From Multifurca ochricompacta (lineage: Eukaryota > Basidiomycota > Agaricomycetes > Russulales > Russulaceae): a stretch of 64,000 nucleotides of DNA. Position numbers and translations under genes: made by a program. Location: assembly GCA_022496185.1 (NCBI GenBank), contig WTXG01000042.1:62001-126000 (forward strand), in the 5' to 3' direction. Below are positions 36,709 to 49,385 of the stretch, in pieces; the first letter of the stretch is position 1, and every line of letters begins with the position of its first letter. Below the pieces are notes generated by a model, which saw only the letters and a list, made by a program, of their open reading frames with translations, was not told the origin of the DNA and did no database searches.

Positions 36709-38117
36709 ACACGGCTTGATCCATACATGATTCACACTGCTGGCACGTGGTTCTACGATTCGGCCGATGCTCGTTTTGTTTTGGTTGAGCGGGGGACGGA
36801 TTGACGGATTGATATCATAACCATAACTAACTTCATACCTTCAGCCGATTACAAAAACCCTTGTGACAATCCGCTGTCTTGAACGAGCAGAAAGGGGAGT
36901 GCCATAAGCCGAAATATTCTCCAGAGTTATTAAAAGAAAAAAAGGTGGGTAGCACACCCAGCGGGCAACTCAAGGAAAAAGAAAAGATAAATCCTGTAAT
37001 ATGCATTATTGCGAGTCATCCATCAGCGGACTTTCTCTTCATCTTGTCATTACGTCCCTAGGTTCACCTCCCGCCTGCTAGACCACAAGACGATACCTCC
37101 TGTGGCGTCAAATTGATAATTATTGTACTGCACGAGTTCTGCTAAACTACAGATAGTGTGTGTGTGCGTGTGTACTTCTAGGCGAAGGCAAAGGCTTGTC
37201 ACGCCATGGCATGTGCCGCTTGTGAACTTGGATCGGGTTTATCAAAAAGTTCCTGACGGAATGCACTCTAGTCGTCTCTAGGGACGTGCCTGGATCGTCA
37301 CAAAAAACGGCTTTTCTCTCTTTCTTCGCTCGTGCAAATACATCTCAGTGGGGCGGAGAGTACGTAAATTATCCCCCCCCCTTCGCTCTCCAACTCCCCG
37401 CTACTTTGGCATTTGATGGACGGACACAGTATACTTTGCTTGCACCAGGCAAGGAGGAGCAAGTAGAGAGATTGAAGGATGCTATCTTGACATGTGGTTT
37501 ACTTAGCTTGGGTAAAAGCGGCTCAACGGAACACGGGTACGCTGGACTTTTTTTTCTCATGTCTGTCAAACGTTTGACCCGAACACAAACAAGGAAATCA
37601 GGCTCAGTCATGTTGAACCTTTTTTTTTTTTTTTCCTGTTTCTCAATTCAATTTTTGCAAGTTGCTCTTGATAGTTGCTTGTCCGCCCTGACTCTACTAC
37701 AATAGGCTATTCTTTCCAAAGGGGAGGGAGGGAGGGGGGATTGGTTGGTGACTCGTGCTCTTTTGGTGACGTGTAATGGACATAAAATGATAAGCATATA
37801 GCGCTGGATGTGCTATGCTACGGAGAGGGATGATTGATTTTGTCATTGTGAGTGAAAGACACACACATCGTCTGGATTTTGAAAAGAAAGAAAAATGATG
37901 GTTGCCGCTAGTACATGGAAGGATCAAAGCACGGTTCAAGTATTTCGCAGCCGCGGCGACCTATGGTTCATGATATGATGATAATGGTGGTCGCCACGCT
38001 CCCTCGCTTGACGTCACAAAAGACCAACTCCCATAAGAACCATCGCATCACAAGACCAAGCATCAACTGACATTTCACTTCACCTCGCCTATGAATCAAG
38101 AAGATGAGCCGGTTTCC

Positions 38118-38468
38118 CTAGGAAGAGAGTAATAAAGTCTCATCATCGTCATTATACGTAGTCCTCTCCGTTGAAGGGATACACCTAAAAAAGGGCAAAC
38201 AAAAAAAAAGGTAAGAGGTGAGGAAGGGGGGGACGGAGGGCGGCGGGGCGGCGTTGCGGCGAGGGCCAAATCCTCTCTACCCTGCCACTTCACCTGAAAC
38301 CATTCTCTCTCACAACTGAAAAAAAAAAAATCAAGTTTTGTTTTTTTTGGCGAGGAACGGATGGAGGAGGAGGCTTACTTCCGTGGTGTAAGGACCCACA
38401 CGGCTCTCGATTGAGATATCGGCGGTATGAAAGGTACGCCGACGTGTGTACAGACCCATGAACTTCAT
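38118..38468 (-). CDS. Possible small protein, three exons, unrecognised
   Basis: Starts MKFMGLYTRRRTFHTADISI, then VGPYTTE and a canonical donor gtaagc. The next exon VKWQG is bounded by cag and gtagag. The last exon (after ttttttag at about 38191) reads CIPSTERTTYNDDDETLLLS and stops at 38118. Total about 55 residues if spliced so; two other acceptor phases also give short ends. No family recognised. The splice signals are good, but with so short a product this could be a non-coding spliced RNA or the end of a larger gene. Confidence 0.3.
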
Positions 38469-38903
38469 CACACCAACTTAGGGAGGGGGGAACGCCCCTG
38501 TCGGAGGTAAATAAAGACAGATATTATATTTAGACCTCCACACATTCTCGTGCGATCACTGAATTGCGTTCGTGAACATGCGAATACTTCGGCACGTTCA
38601 TCCGAGTTGAACCCTTAAGCGGTACTTTTCGTAGGAGAGGGGAAGTGTAGTCGCAATACGCGTATCCATTACTTGTGCTCGATACAAAGTACTTAGGTGG
38701 TTCTAAATGGGCTATCTCTGCACTCTTTCGAATCTATCTATGGGTTGTCGGTTTCAAAACAGAAAAAAAAAAATTTAAATGCGACAGCGGTCTATGTGTG
38801 ATTGGTAAAAAGAAAAAAAAAGGAAAACTGGAATCATGGCCACCAACCTCCGAACATCCTACAACGAGCAGCTCGCAACAACCCCAACACCCACCACCAC
38901 ACC

Positions 38904-40714
38904 TCAGATTCGCCTCGCCTTTGTGCCTTGTGGACCTGGAATGCGGGAACACAGTGACATGGACGAGACTACCCCAGGATGATACGGTAAAGTATTCGTG
39001 TTCCCGTCGCAATTCTTATGGTTTGAGCTCTGGAGGACGGGCCACCACTGAGTATCGAAACCAAACGGTGGCTCGTGAAGACGAAGAATAAAGTCGATAC
39101 TGAAGTTAGCCTGCTCTCCTCCTCCCCGAACACCCATGGGACTTGCGTCATCTCCGAGAACCGGTGCGGCGTCATCAGTCGAGACAGGTCGCCTGATACC
39201 ATCTTGAGGGTCTATTTCCACCAAGGAACCGACCTCGACCTCGGATGGACAAAGTTGCGGCGTCGGGCCTATGATATTAGAGACGGTCTCCCACGCGGAC
39301 TCCAGCGCGCCCGCAATCCAAGTATGATGACGCGACAGATGCTCCCCTGCGAAGTAAACGTTACCCTCTGGATGGCGAGCCGCTTCAAAGCGTGACAGGA
39401 ATTGGCCAGGGAGGAACATAGCATCGCCCGTAGAGTTCCGTGCCGACCAGACCGCGTCTGAGGTATCCATGATGAGGTCGTAGACGTTAATCACGCTTCC
39501 ATCCTTCGTATCTATCTGACCGTTGTAAACCTCAGCAAGATTTGCTAGCGCCAGGTTCTGGCGCTCCTCTGGTGTCAGTGGTAACCAGGCATCCGCGTCC
39601 GTCATCCACGAATAGATAAGCAGCACACCCGGCCCGTCAGAGCCGATGCCATTTGAGGGATAAACAATCCATCGGATTGGGAGATCCGTGGTAGACTGTC
39701 CACCGAAACAGGACGTAGGGCCGACACGCTCCCAAAAGCGAGTCTTGAAGCGCAAACCCATCTTGAAAAGCGATTCAAAGTGAATGGATCGGATTGCGAG
39801 TTCCTTGTGTGGGGACCAAGCGGGCCGATCAGTAATCATCTTCAATGCGGGAGGAGGGATGGCCATGATAACTTTGTCGAACGTAGCTTCCACGTTACTC
39901 TTGTGACCAAAGACTGAGATGGTCACCTTCCCGTCATCTTCGCTCCTAATACCGGTGACGCGGGCATTCAGTGTGATGTTCTTATATCCGATAAGATGGG
40001 CCATTGCGAGAGGAAGTCGACTCATCCCGTGCGCGATCGTAGACCACTCTTTCGTGCTGAAGTCGATGTATTCCATCATGATCTCCGTTACGCTGAGACA
40101 GAATTGATTTGTCTGCGATGTGACCGTCTCGACGAAATCGATGATGTCGTTTGGCCAGTTAAGCACGTGACTGAGGTAAAATCGGAAGGAATAGTTGTCG
40201 TATTCCCGGCAGATCTCGTCGAAACCTTCGACAAAGTTGCCTTCTAGTCTTTGCAGGAGAGGACCGACGGCCGCCAGCATGAGTTCTTCTGCCGAGCGAT
40301 CTTGGAAGCTGGCTTTTACGTCCGCTGGGAGCGGCCAGTCGATTGACCGAGGGGTTGTTGAAGATGCATCCAGATGCTCGGGGCGACGATGATTAATGTA
40401 GACAAAGTTTCCAGGAGAGGTCATTTGTATGGGATGAGTTCAATTTGCTTGTCTGACGGAAGCTTGAAGCGGCGAAGGTAATCGACAAGGTCAAAGACGA
40501 TACTTTGGTAGGGTGAATGAGGTATCCGCATGGCGCCTGCCTCGTAGTATTGATTCTCCTCCTCGGTGAAGTAGTGTGTGTGAACGCGACCGCCCAAGCG
40601 ATCTGAGCCTTCGAAGATATGGACGATGTGTCCGGCCCGTTGAAGAAGAAGGGCAGCATAAAGGCCCGCTACCCCTCCTCCAACAATTCCAATGGTGAGA
40701 CGACTCGAAGACAT
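38904..40714 (-). CDS. Flavin amine oxidase, L-amino-acid-oxidase-like
   Basis: FAD enzyme oxidising an amine or L-amino acid to imine with H2O2 release. The start at 40714 gives MSSSRLTIGIVGGGVAGLYA, the Rossmann GxGxxG, then EGSDRLGGRVHTHYF with the GG doublet and the acidic ribose binder. The C-part has NVYFAGEHLSRHHTWIAGAL, the second FAD motif. Total about 603 codons, usual for fungal LAAO-like enzymes. One base is missing in an A run at 40424-40426 (IELIPYK then MTSPGNFVYINHR); otherwise the frame is open for 1.5 kb with no intron needed, except perhaps in the last 80 codons, which look unlike the family. No signal peptide is visible, so it is probably intracellular. A degenerate second copy lies at 47 kb. 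Confidence 0.85.
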
Positions 40715-41682
40715 CCTGTAAATGATGATATTGCAATGAGAGTCGCTCAGCCTAAAAGATGGGAAGACATACAGTGGTATTATTTTAGATTGTGCTGAAG
40801 TGAAAAGGCTGAAAGAAGAGCTGTAAAATGTCAGAATTTGGTTCAGAGAAACACTGGGCGCGTTTAAGACTTACAATTCACGATCGCAGGCGGCCACGTT
40901 GTGAAGAGAAAACAACACTAGTTGAGTGAATATACACTCTTGCTGAGGTCAAAGATGGTCTGAAATCTCTTCAAGATATAAGCACGAGACCAATTCGGTT
41001 TTCATGACTCTCCGCCAATAGGACCAGGCATTCCGTGCACTGCCAGAGTATGTGAGGGCTGAGCAACCGGTGGTGGCGCCAAAATACACCAAGACAGAGA
41101 CACAGGCGTTGAGATGTGTGGGCCTCGAGAGGGGAAGCGATTCTCGGGAGCCACACGGAAAGCACTGCACTGCATCGTAGTTGTGTTGGAGGTAGGGTGA
41201 GATATTTGAACAAATCACTGATGTTGCTTGTCTAAGCGCCCAACCTCAGGCTCACCAGCGTAGTATCTCCCAATGTTAGGATCTGGACAGGGGTACGTGC
41301 ACCGCAATCAGCCTTGTGCATGGTTCACGGTTCTGGGTAATGAGATTCAATGCCGGAAAAGTTGATCAACAAGGGATGTAGCCACAACTGGTCCTAATGC
41401 GGGCGAAACGTGACGTTGGATAAGCCTAAGAGGAGCACTATCAAAGGTAAAAAAACTGTGGCTGAATGACGAGATCGAGGCTACGGAGGTAGGAGGTGCC
41501 GGGACAGAATAGTTCTCGTAATGGAAATAGCGGAGAAGGTTACCCTCAACGTGGTGGTGGACGTGGACGTCAACCAAGATTAATGCGGATTTACCCACTC
41601 AACACCAATAGTCACACAAGTCACACCTTCGCGGCCAACCGGTCCGGTAAGTCCAACCTCGAACGTGTTCCAACGAACGTCC

Positions 41683-41703
41683 TCATCCATCCATCCATCC
41701 ATC
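41683..41703. repeat. (CATC)n tetramer array
   Basis: Five tandem units. Confidence 0.9.
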
Positions 41704-42650
41704 AAAGACTTTGAGAAAAAGACAAGAACAAAAAAAGGATAGAATTTTATTTTATTTTCCTTTCATGCGCCGCCCATATCATCCATTCGAATTACTGCTA
41801 TAGTATGCGGTGCACTAATAGCTAGCTTTGTGATAGAAAGATGGTGACCAGCCTCATAAATGCTGTATCCACCAGCGTTACTTGCTCGAGAAAAACAATG
41901 GGGACGGAAGGGGACAGGCGGCGGTTATGCATAAAGTGTCACTCTGACGTATCCATACGTCCATGGAGAGCGGAGGGGGAGGAGGTTGTTCACTGGCACC
42001 CCTTGGACCTTATCTACGGCATACTACAGCGGACACATCGGTAGGTTAGATTCAGACTTGAACCGGTGTACGGTGCGCTGATGTCCATTTCGTCCACTTT
42101 ACACTCGCAGATAATGCCCACACGTAGTTCACTTACAGGGCCACCATTGCACACGCTCTTGATACCCGATAGATAGTGATAGGACAGTAAATGCAGTTCA
42201 TCCAACACAAGCTGAGCTAGTGACCATGGCTGTTCTGGCGAAAAATACAATGGTCGTTACGACCAAGAACGCGTTTATTGTTTCGTCGTATATTTGTCAA
42301 CGTCTCGACTTCATCATGTTTTTGACATTGTTGTTCGGGCATCGAGCGCAGCCGGACTTGGGACGTGGACGTGGGCGTGGGACATGCCAGCTTATTTCCG
42401 GCGGCTATCTACGGAATTCATCAAAATCAAATTTTTTTTGGCTTTGCACCCCGTGCCGTTCTCAGCATATTTTTGTTATTGAGTCAACCCGGAGTGATCG
42501 TGACATCCATCTCCGGTGCTCCCACACTCTGGTCAAGTTCATTGTTATCGCGCGGAAACGCGTAACTCTACAATCCAAGCGAGCCCGGAGAGACCAGCAA
42601 GCCAAGTCGCATGCTTAACGCAGCGTTCCCAGTCCCGCAGCAGTATACAA

Positions 42651-42674
42651 CCCCTACAACCCTACAACCCTACA
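42651..42674. repeat. CAACCCTA tandem
   Basis: Three copies of acaaccct; resembles but is not the fungal telomere unit. Confidence 0.7.
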
Positions 42675-45600
42675 ATTTATATTTCTATCACACCTCCAGT
42701 AATACCATAAGCACCCACCTGTTAGCCATTAGCTTTTGAGTCATCGCTCGCCAATCAATTTTGATGTGAGATGGGATGGGTCTACCCCTACCCCTACCGC
42801 TGTAACCACTCTCCGAAGGTCCGGGCCGGCTTTTAAAGGTAGCCATTAGCCGGTCGTTCCGTTCAACTTTCGACAATTCAGTTATTACGATTACCCATTC
42901 AATTATCTTCTCACCTTCTCACATTGTATTACCGGGTGACCGTCCTGCCATCTCAAAGTCTGCACCTTGGGAATGTTAGCACTCAAGTTTGGGATGAACC
43001 TTTGTTTCTTCCCAGCTATCTTCGAGTATTCTGCTTTTTGCTAGGTAGGACACTGCGAAAGAAAGAGAGGACGGTGTGGATTGCAAGCCGGGCGACTCCA
43101 GAGACGCCACACAACTTCCATCGGGTAGGGCGGGAGTTGCTAGGGTTCCCTGCCTACCAGAGTACAGAGTACGACTGGGGAGCCAAGAGCTGAGGGCACT
43201 CTCATCGGATTAGAGGTTACCGCAAGCCGATCAATGGAAGGCCCCGCAACCGACAGCACCCGGCCAAGGTCTCTTTTTTCTTTCTTTGATTGAGCGAGTG
43301 CGTGCATCATACTCCTGTCAGGGTGTCATGGCCTTTATGCGGCACTTTTCCCCACATGTCAAAGGTCATCGATCAAGGTACCAAAATAATCGAAAACCCT
43401 TCGTGGTGAGCTGTCTAAAAAATTCCCTATTTCTCCTTGTTTCGCCTTGGACCTCAGAACGCACGTATCTACCGGAGTAGGCTCACAATAGCTGTCCAGT
43501 TTAAATCGAGGCTGTGCCACCTAAACCTCGTCCTCCTCCCCCCGGTACATGCAATCAACGCAAATAGTGCCCTGAGACGGACCATATCAACTGGATTGAG
43601 ATCGAGTGAGAGGCGGCGAAAAAGGCTATGAGGCGAGCACTGGGGGCCAACAACACAGCGAAACGTGTCTAAAGGAGGGGCTAACTGAGAATGTGTGTAT
43701 GTCCGGAACGGGTAGTATCACTATTTTGATGGGTTATGTCGAGAAGGGTATCCCCCCTCAACGGAGGACGTGAATAGCTCGGAATAAGCTGACCCAATGG
43801 GGTGTGCCTTATCGCATGACGACTGAGAAGATTAAGAAGCGCAATAAAAATGCTGATAGTTGGCAGATAAAATGAATACTGGACTGGAGGAATCTCAAAT
43901 CTTCGATCCACCAGGGTCCGCGAGTTTAAAAGTTAGTGTTACGTCGGGCATTGTGGGTCCTCGGGAATTTGTCGTTCGAGGGAAAGGAAAAGACGAGGGG
44001 AGTCGTGTGGTTCGAAGTCGACTCATTCCCTTCCGTTCCGAACTTCTTCGTGGCGGTGACAGAGTCTGTGCTTTCTTCCGCCTTGACCCTGCGAGCGCCA
44101 AAAACACTCGGGAGAAACCCTTCGTGCGTGTTGGTCGGTTCGCCATGATCTGACCTGGCCCTATTGACCCATCCTTACGTTTAGGGCTAATCCACCCTCT
44201 CAAACATCCTTCATTCACGCTTCTGAAGGAACAACGTAGTTCAACTGAAGGCTCAACGCTGTAAAGGATGATCTGTTTATGCCATTCCCCGAGACCGCCT
44301 CTAGCTCATAAATTGTACAAGTCCTTGCATGTCAGCACTAGCACACCCACAGGATAACTCCTGTGAACAGTTCTCCGCGCTCCTCCGTCGATCTTTACTT
44401 GATCCATCACTGGCCAGTTGACTCGGTCGCTCTCCATAGAAAGTGCATTGCATGGAATCGTTCCGGGTCTGGTGGCTGTGTGATGCTCCATATCCTTGGA
44501 ATTCGGCACCGCTGTCTTGCTGGCTGGAGGGACCCATATCTGATCCGTTCGTTTGAAGTACCTTCGCGGACCTTTCGGGAGCGTTGATTCCGTTTGGGTT
44601 GTGTTTGATAGCTTCATCGGCTTTCTTCCCCGGTGATCCCCCCGAAGATGAGATCCGATACTGGAGGCAAATCTGAATGATTGTCATCATCATCATTTTG
44701 ATACCTTGCTGGTGTTCAAAACGGTCTTATTGGTGGCTAGCGTCTTTCCTCTGTCCCATCGAGGGCTCTCATCCATCCCTGGTGAAGATTTTTCCACTCC
44801 CCTCCCCCCCCCTCTTCTCGTTCTCCACCGACCTTCGTGGCAAGTACATTGTAGTCCACTTGTGAGGGGGTGCGCGTTGTTAGCATCCTTCAGAACTCCC
44901 TTTGGCCTGCGCTGGTTTCGCTTGTACATATCACAAATAACGCCCGATGACAACATGAGGACCGCCGCTTAAATTCTTAAACCGCCTTGTTCTTGGTACA
45001 TCATCGCTCACTCTATCGATAGTGCGATGCTCTCGTCTTCTTTACCAGTACCGGTCTTACTGACCCCGGGATAAGTATCAGTCCAGCCCATCCCAAATTT
45101 CCGTATCGTTCCAGAGATCTCCACGCATGAGACACACACCCACCATCACTTCCGAATTCCCCGCGACTCGCAATACGCCGAGTCAATGCCATTGTATCGT
45201 AAATTTGGATACTACTGAGTTAGGTTTTTAAGAGATGTATCAGATCAACGAGGTGTCATTTTGCCTGTTATAAAAATTTAACACATCGCCGCAGATCCTT
45301 TGCAAAATCTCCTATCCTACCTCTTGGAGAGTGGTTCAGAAGGCTCTGAGAGTTGAGAAGGAAATTGTAACTGTCTCTTTCATTTCACAACAAATGATGA
45401 TGGTGGATACAACCCAGCCAGATGGCGCGCAAGAACCCGCCGCATGGTGTGATGTGCGGCAACTCCGACACGGCGTCTGACTTTGCTGCTGCCTTGACTA
45501 GCTCCACCTTCTCAGTTGATCGCTTCTTGCCCCCCGCCCATAGTATCCGATGATGGATGGGTGACCGGCCGGTTTCTCAGATGGCATCAGTCAAAAATCG

Positions 45601-46959
45601 TTCAACGAGACTCGGAGTATTCCAGTGTCACACCAAAGGCTAAGAGAATGCTCGAAGAAATTAATCGTGACGCAAGGATCTTACCTTGTCGTGGTTGTTA
45701 TCATGTGTGCGTGCTATGTACAATACATTTACCAAGCTGATGATTATGATTGATTGCTGGTCCGCGCAGCGCGTTCCATGACAAACTGATAAGCTACAAT
45801 TTCCATCTTCTTCCTTCTGATGAGCTGCGGAACAGGCACCCCGGGGAAATTATTCAAGGAGGTTTACGTTAGAGAGTTTTGAGAGTAAATGAATAGTAAC
45901 GTTCCATATGATAATGACTAGGAATGGTGCGTTCATTTCTGGGGGCTTCTTGAACGATTCCGTATATCTCAAGTTTCCACGTCGTTCCTCTCTCTCCTCT
46001 TCCCAATTGTGTGTTGTCGAGCATGAGTTGTTATTAAACACCTATACTCGAGTAACGCACCTGAGTGAGCAAGGCCACTGGGTTTCTCGGTGCTTTTTCA
46101 GTGATATCTACCGATATCATCATGTACTCGGAGGCGCGCACGTCAACCAAAAACAGGAAGAGTAAGGAAGGCACAAGTAGCCGACTAACCGACCATCACG
46201 ACCGGGTTTTTTCACCTTGTTCGACAGACACGCCCATCTTTTCCCCAAATTACATTCTTTCTAGGTGACGGTCATCCGTCCGAGGGGGAAGGGGAAAATA
46301 TAAAAAGCCAACTTTGTTTAAATGAGCGCGGATCGCCATGTCTTTAGGCGGCTCATTTGTTGCTGTCGCTGTCAGATAGTCGTCATGTAATCTGTCCTCT
46401 GTCCTTTGTGTGTCCATTGCCGTGGTCTTGCGGATCCCATGTAGTAAGGAATTGTTAATCTTCTTATTCTATTCTATCTATTCTATTCTCCACTTCAATG
46501 TGCACAGGTACGAACACGGAGAATAGTGGGTCACAAAGACTACAGAACACCGGTACAGTTACACTTCAAACCACATCATCACCATCATAATAGTTCAAGT
46601 TGGCGTGACTTGTCATTTTTACTACAAACTAGATATGATATGATCGGTGATGTGTAATACTCCGCCACCCTTCCCACGTCTTTTCTTAGAGGCAATGTTG
46701 TCATTCACATCGTCCGCCAAAATTTCACCACTTTAGAAACCTGGTCTAAGGGTGGACAGTATATGTATGAGTGGATGGGGCTCAGCCGTTACCTGAAGGA
46801 GGGACAGAGACAACATTATGCTAGCTGGGGCGCACGGTGCCAAATCGTCAACAAGAATGGTGGGTTACTAGTATGTATATATAATCGTTCATCGTCCTCA
46901 AATAATTGGTTATCAAACGAAAGACTCCTGTCTAGGCGCGATTAGAGGTGAGGCAATGT

Positions 46960-47925
46960 ACGATACGACTCCAGGTTAAAAGACACCCACGATTCAGGCA
47001 AACCCGCCTTCCAAAGGTAAGGTGCTGGCCATTGTTCACCATAGAGTTCCCCCCAAAGTCGCTACGATGCATGCCGTCGTAAACCCATGGATCGCGCCAC
47101 CACTGATATCATCCTCATGCTTCATCCACCTATCTGGCCATCGCATCATTGCATTGTAGGCGCTGCTGCGTTCCTTTAGGTATCAAACAACGCCGCCAGG
47201 ACCATCCCCTTCCGTCGTCCACGAACACACAAGAAAAGCATATCCGGTCGGCCCACCATCATCGCTCGCCCCGCTACCATTAGAGAGGAATGAAACTATC
47301 CGTCGGATCTGCAGGTCCGTGGTAGACGTAGACAAGGTGTGGGGGCCAACACGTCTCTCAAAAAGCGCGGATCGTGAAAAAGCAAACCCGGGAGATCGAA
47401 TTACGAGTTTAATGGTATGCGGACCGGGGAAGGTCGACTAGCCATCGCCTTCAGTGCAAAAGAAAAGAAAAAAAAAAGGTGGGATGCTCCCATTATCATC
47501 GCTTACGGGGCGTTCGACGTGATGTTCTTTGTGCCCAATGTTGATGTCAATGTTTTACCTCCTTTTACGCTGAGAATCGATTTGTTCCTGCAATGCGGCC
47601 CTTTCTCGACGGCTTATACAGCCACGCACGCAGGTGGATAAAACCTGAAAGAAGAAAATAACTTGTCAGAATTCTTTGGCAATCTTGTTGGATCCTTCCA
47701 ATGGAGTTTACATTGACCGCCAGGCTGACAGACCAGAGGATCTGGATGCGCCTTTCAAGAAACCCTTACAGATATTGAAGGCAATCAAACCATAGTAGTG
47801 AGTGTGAACGCGCATCCGATGCGATCTGAACCTTCGATAATATTGGATGAGATGTCCTGCATGCTGGGAAAGGAGGTAGCATAAAGGCACCCAACAGATC
47901 CTTCAACGATTCTAATAGCAGCCCA
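46960..47925 (-). pseudogene. Degenerate copy of the amine oxidase gene
   Basis: Nucleotide similarity to the gene at 38.9-40.7 kb, same strand. The plus-strand text ggtccgtggtagac at 47312 matches gatccgtggtagac at 39688; gatcgaattacgagttt at 47395 matches gatcggattgcgagttcc at 39788; gaacgcgcatccgatgcgatctgaac at 47808 parallels 40581-40607 (minus-strand sense RLGGRVHTH); and tagcataaaggcaccca at 47877 parallels 40657. The stretch corresponding to about 39.9-40.55 kb is missing, with unrelated sequence in its place. Stops and frameshifts abound. A retired duplicate. Confidence 0.8.
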
Positions 47926-49067
47926 GACTTAAGACACCTCGTGAACCAGTTTTTTGTTTTTTGTTTTTTTGCGATGTGAGACGCACAGCCAGAAGGATGG
48001 TAGATGTACTGATTTATTTTTCTTTCTGAAAATATTAAGAGCAGGGGAATCCAACGAGATGATTTTTCGGATGAAAGGATATGTGAGATGAGTGAAAGTA
48101 CCGCGAATGCTTATAAGTGAATAAAGGCCCTGTCAAAATTGTGATCCTAGAAGCAAGGTTATGTCATTCCGAGGACCGTAAGGGACTAGGGTCATATCTT
48201 ATGTGAAGTCATAGGGGGGGGGGAGTGTTCGCAGAAGCCACAGGCTCTAGAATCCTCATTTTTTTGGCGTAAGCAAGAACCTCTGTGGCGTGCATCTCAA
48301 AATGCTCACAGTAGCGAGGATGGGAATGGTCAGTGTAATAAGAATCGGGTTTTTCAGTCCTATATAGCGACTCCGGATGCACTTAAACTGTTTGAGGAAA
48401 GCTGAGACTGAAAACTTGGTTGGGGGGCTATGAGGGAGGAGAGAGGTTCAGGAAGATAATGTATAGCCAATTCTTCCAGTAGGGGGTAATTAAAAGCGTC
48501 ATTAATATAGCCAATGGCCAGGCGAACAGGTGGATGATGGCAGTTAAGACCACGTAGAGGGCCAGGAGGCTGGCGTTGAAGCTCTGAAGCGATGATGGTG
48601 CTCGTACCAAGTAACGACACGCAAACACGCACGTCCTCGTGGTCTTGCCCATCGACGCGGCGGTTTGACGCAAGTTCGGCTCGGTTTCATTGTAAAAGAT
48701 AATGGGGTTTTTTTTGTGGCCAACTACTAGATGACTACAGAGTCGCGTACTCGCTAGGCCACTTTCGAATCAGAGTCATGGTCATGTTCTGCCCACCGCA
48801 GCAAATGGGGGTGGTCGTCAGCCTGGCAGAATGGAACACAACTATACCTATGACGACCCAATGTCGTCTTTTGAGGCAAAGGCACGCGGGTCACAAACCT
48901 TTTTTTTTTTTTGATTACCGGGTAAGTCAGGTTGGGGGTTGGTCCGATCGAGTGGTGGTGAGGAGGAAGATCATGAGGAGGGTCAAGGTTCAGCACATTA
49001 AAATTAAAACAAACACGTGAACCTGACGAATCGTTGTTAAGTTGAGTTGCAAACCATCTCACGCAAG

Positions 49068-49088
49068 CTGCTGCTGCTGCTGCTGCTG
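49068..49088. repeat. (CTG)n trinucleotide array
   Basis: Seven CTG units in a non-coding context. Confidence 0.9.
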
Positions 49089-49349
49089 TCGCTCTTCTCC
49101 CAGAATTAACTCAAGCGACTTGATTCATAGCTGGGAGATTAGACCCCTGAGCAGAATCCCATTATGGACTTTGTGACTGGCTGGCTTGCTTAATGGACAC
49201 TCGCCACCGAACGCAAAATTCGAGAAGCGGGGAAGTAGAGGATTTGACAGCGACGTTCCCGGTAACACACTCTCCGCAGATGAGGGGAGAGGGTACACGG
49301 AGCCACAAGAGTGGCTCATGCCCGCTCACAGGCGTTTTGGAATCACCGG

Positions 49350-49385
49350 ATTTTGATTTGATTTGATTTGATTTGATTTTGATTG
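49350..49385. repeat. TTTGA pentamer array
   Basis: Six units of tttga; the same unit as at 35132. Confidence 0.9.

Larger units (their letters stand above)
34427..38117. other. 3.7-kb region without a supported gene
   Basis: Simple-sequence arrays and isolated open frames only. A minus frame at 36252-36728 is a translated microsatellite (His-Thr repeats). A plus frame at 37286-37705 contains LQLPATLAFDGRTQYTLLAP and VERLKDAILTCG, the only protein-like text here, but it lacks splice partners and a recognised family. Confidence 0.45.
40715..46959. other. 6.2-kb gene-poor region
   Basis: Many frames of 60-130 codons on both strands, none with a domain I recognise or with joining splice sites. 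The longest are a plus frame at 42220-42618, the sense/antisense pair at 43860-44218, and a minus frame at 44301-44696 (Ser/Gln-rich). The stretch looks like decayed sequence or spacer. 44790-44830 and 46470-46500 have pyrimidine tracts. Confidence 0.4.

Noticed and set aside
36252..36728. 158-codon minus-strand ORF rich in His and Thr
   Set aside because: Largely the translation of GT/CA and GGGCTT arrays.
42651..42800. Interstitial telomere at CAACCCTA and CCCCTA repeats
   Set aside because: The units differ from TTAGGG and from each other; simple microsatellites explain them.
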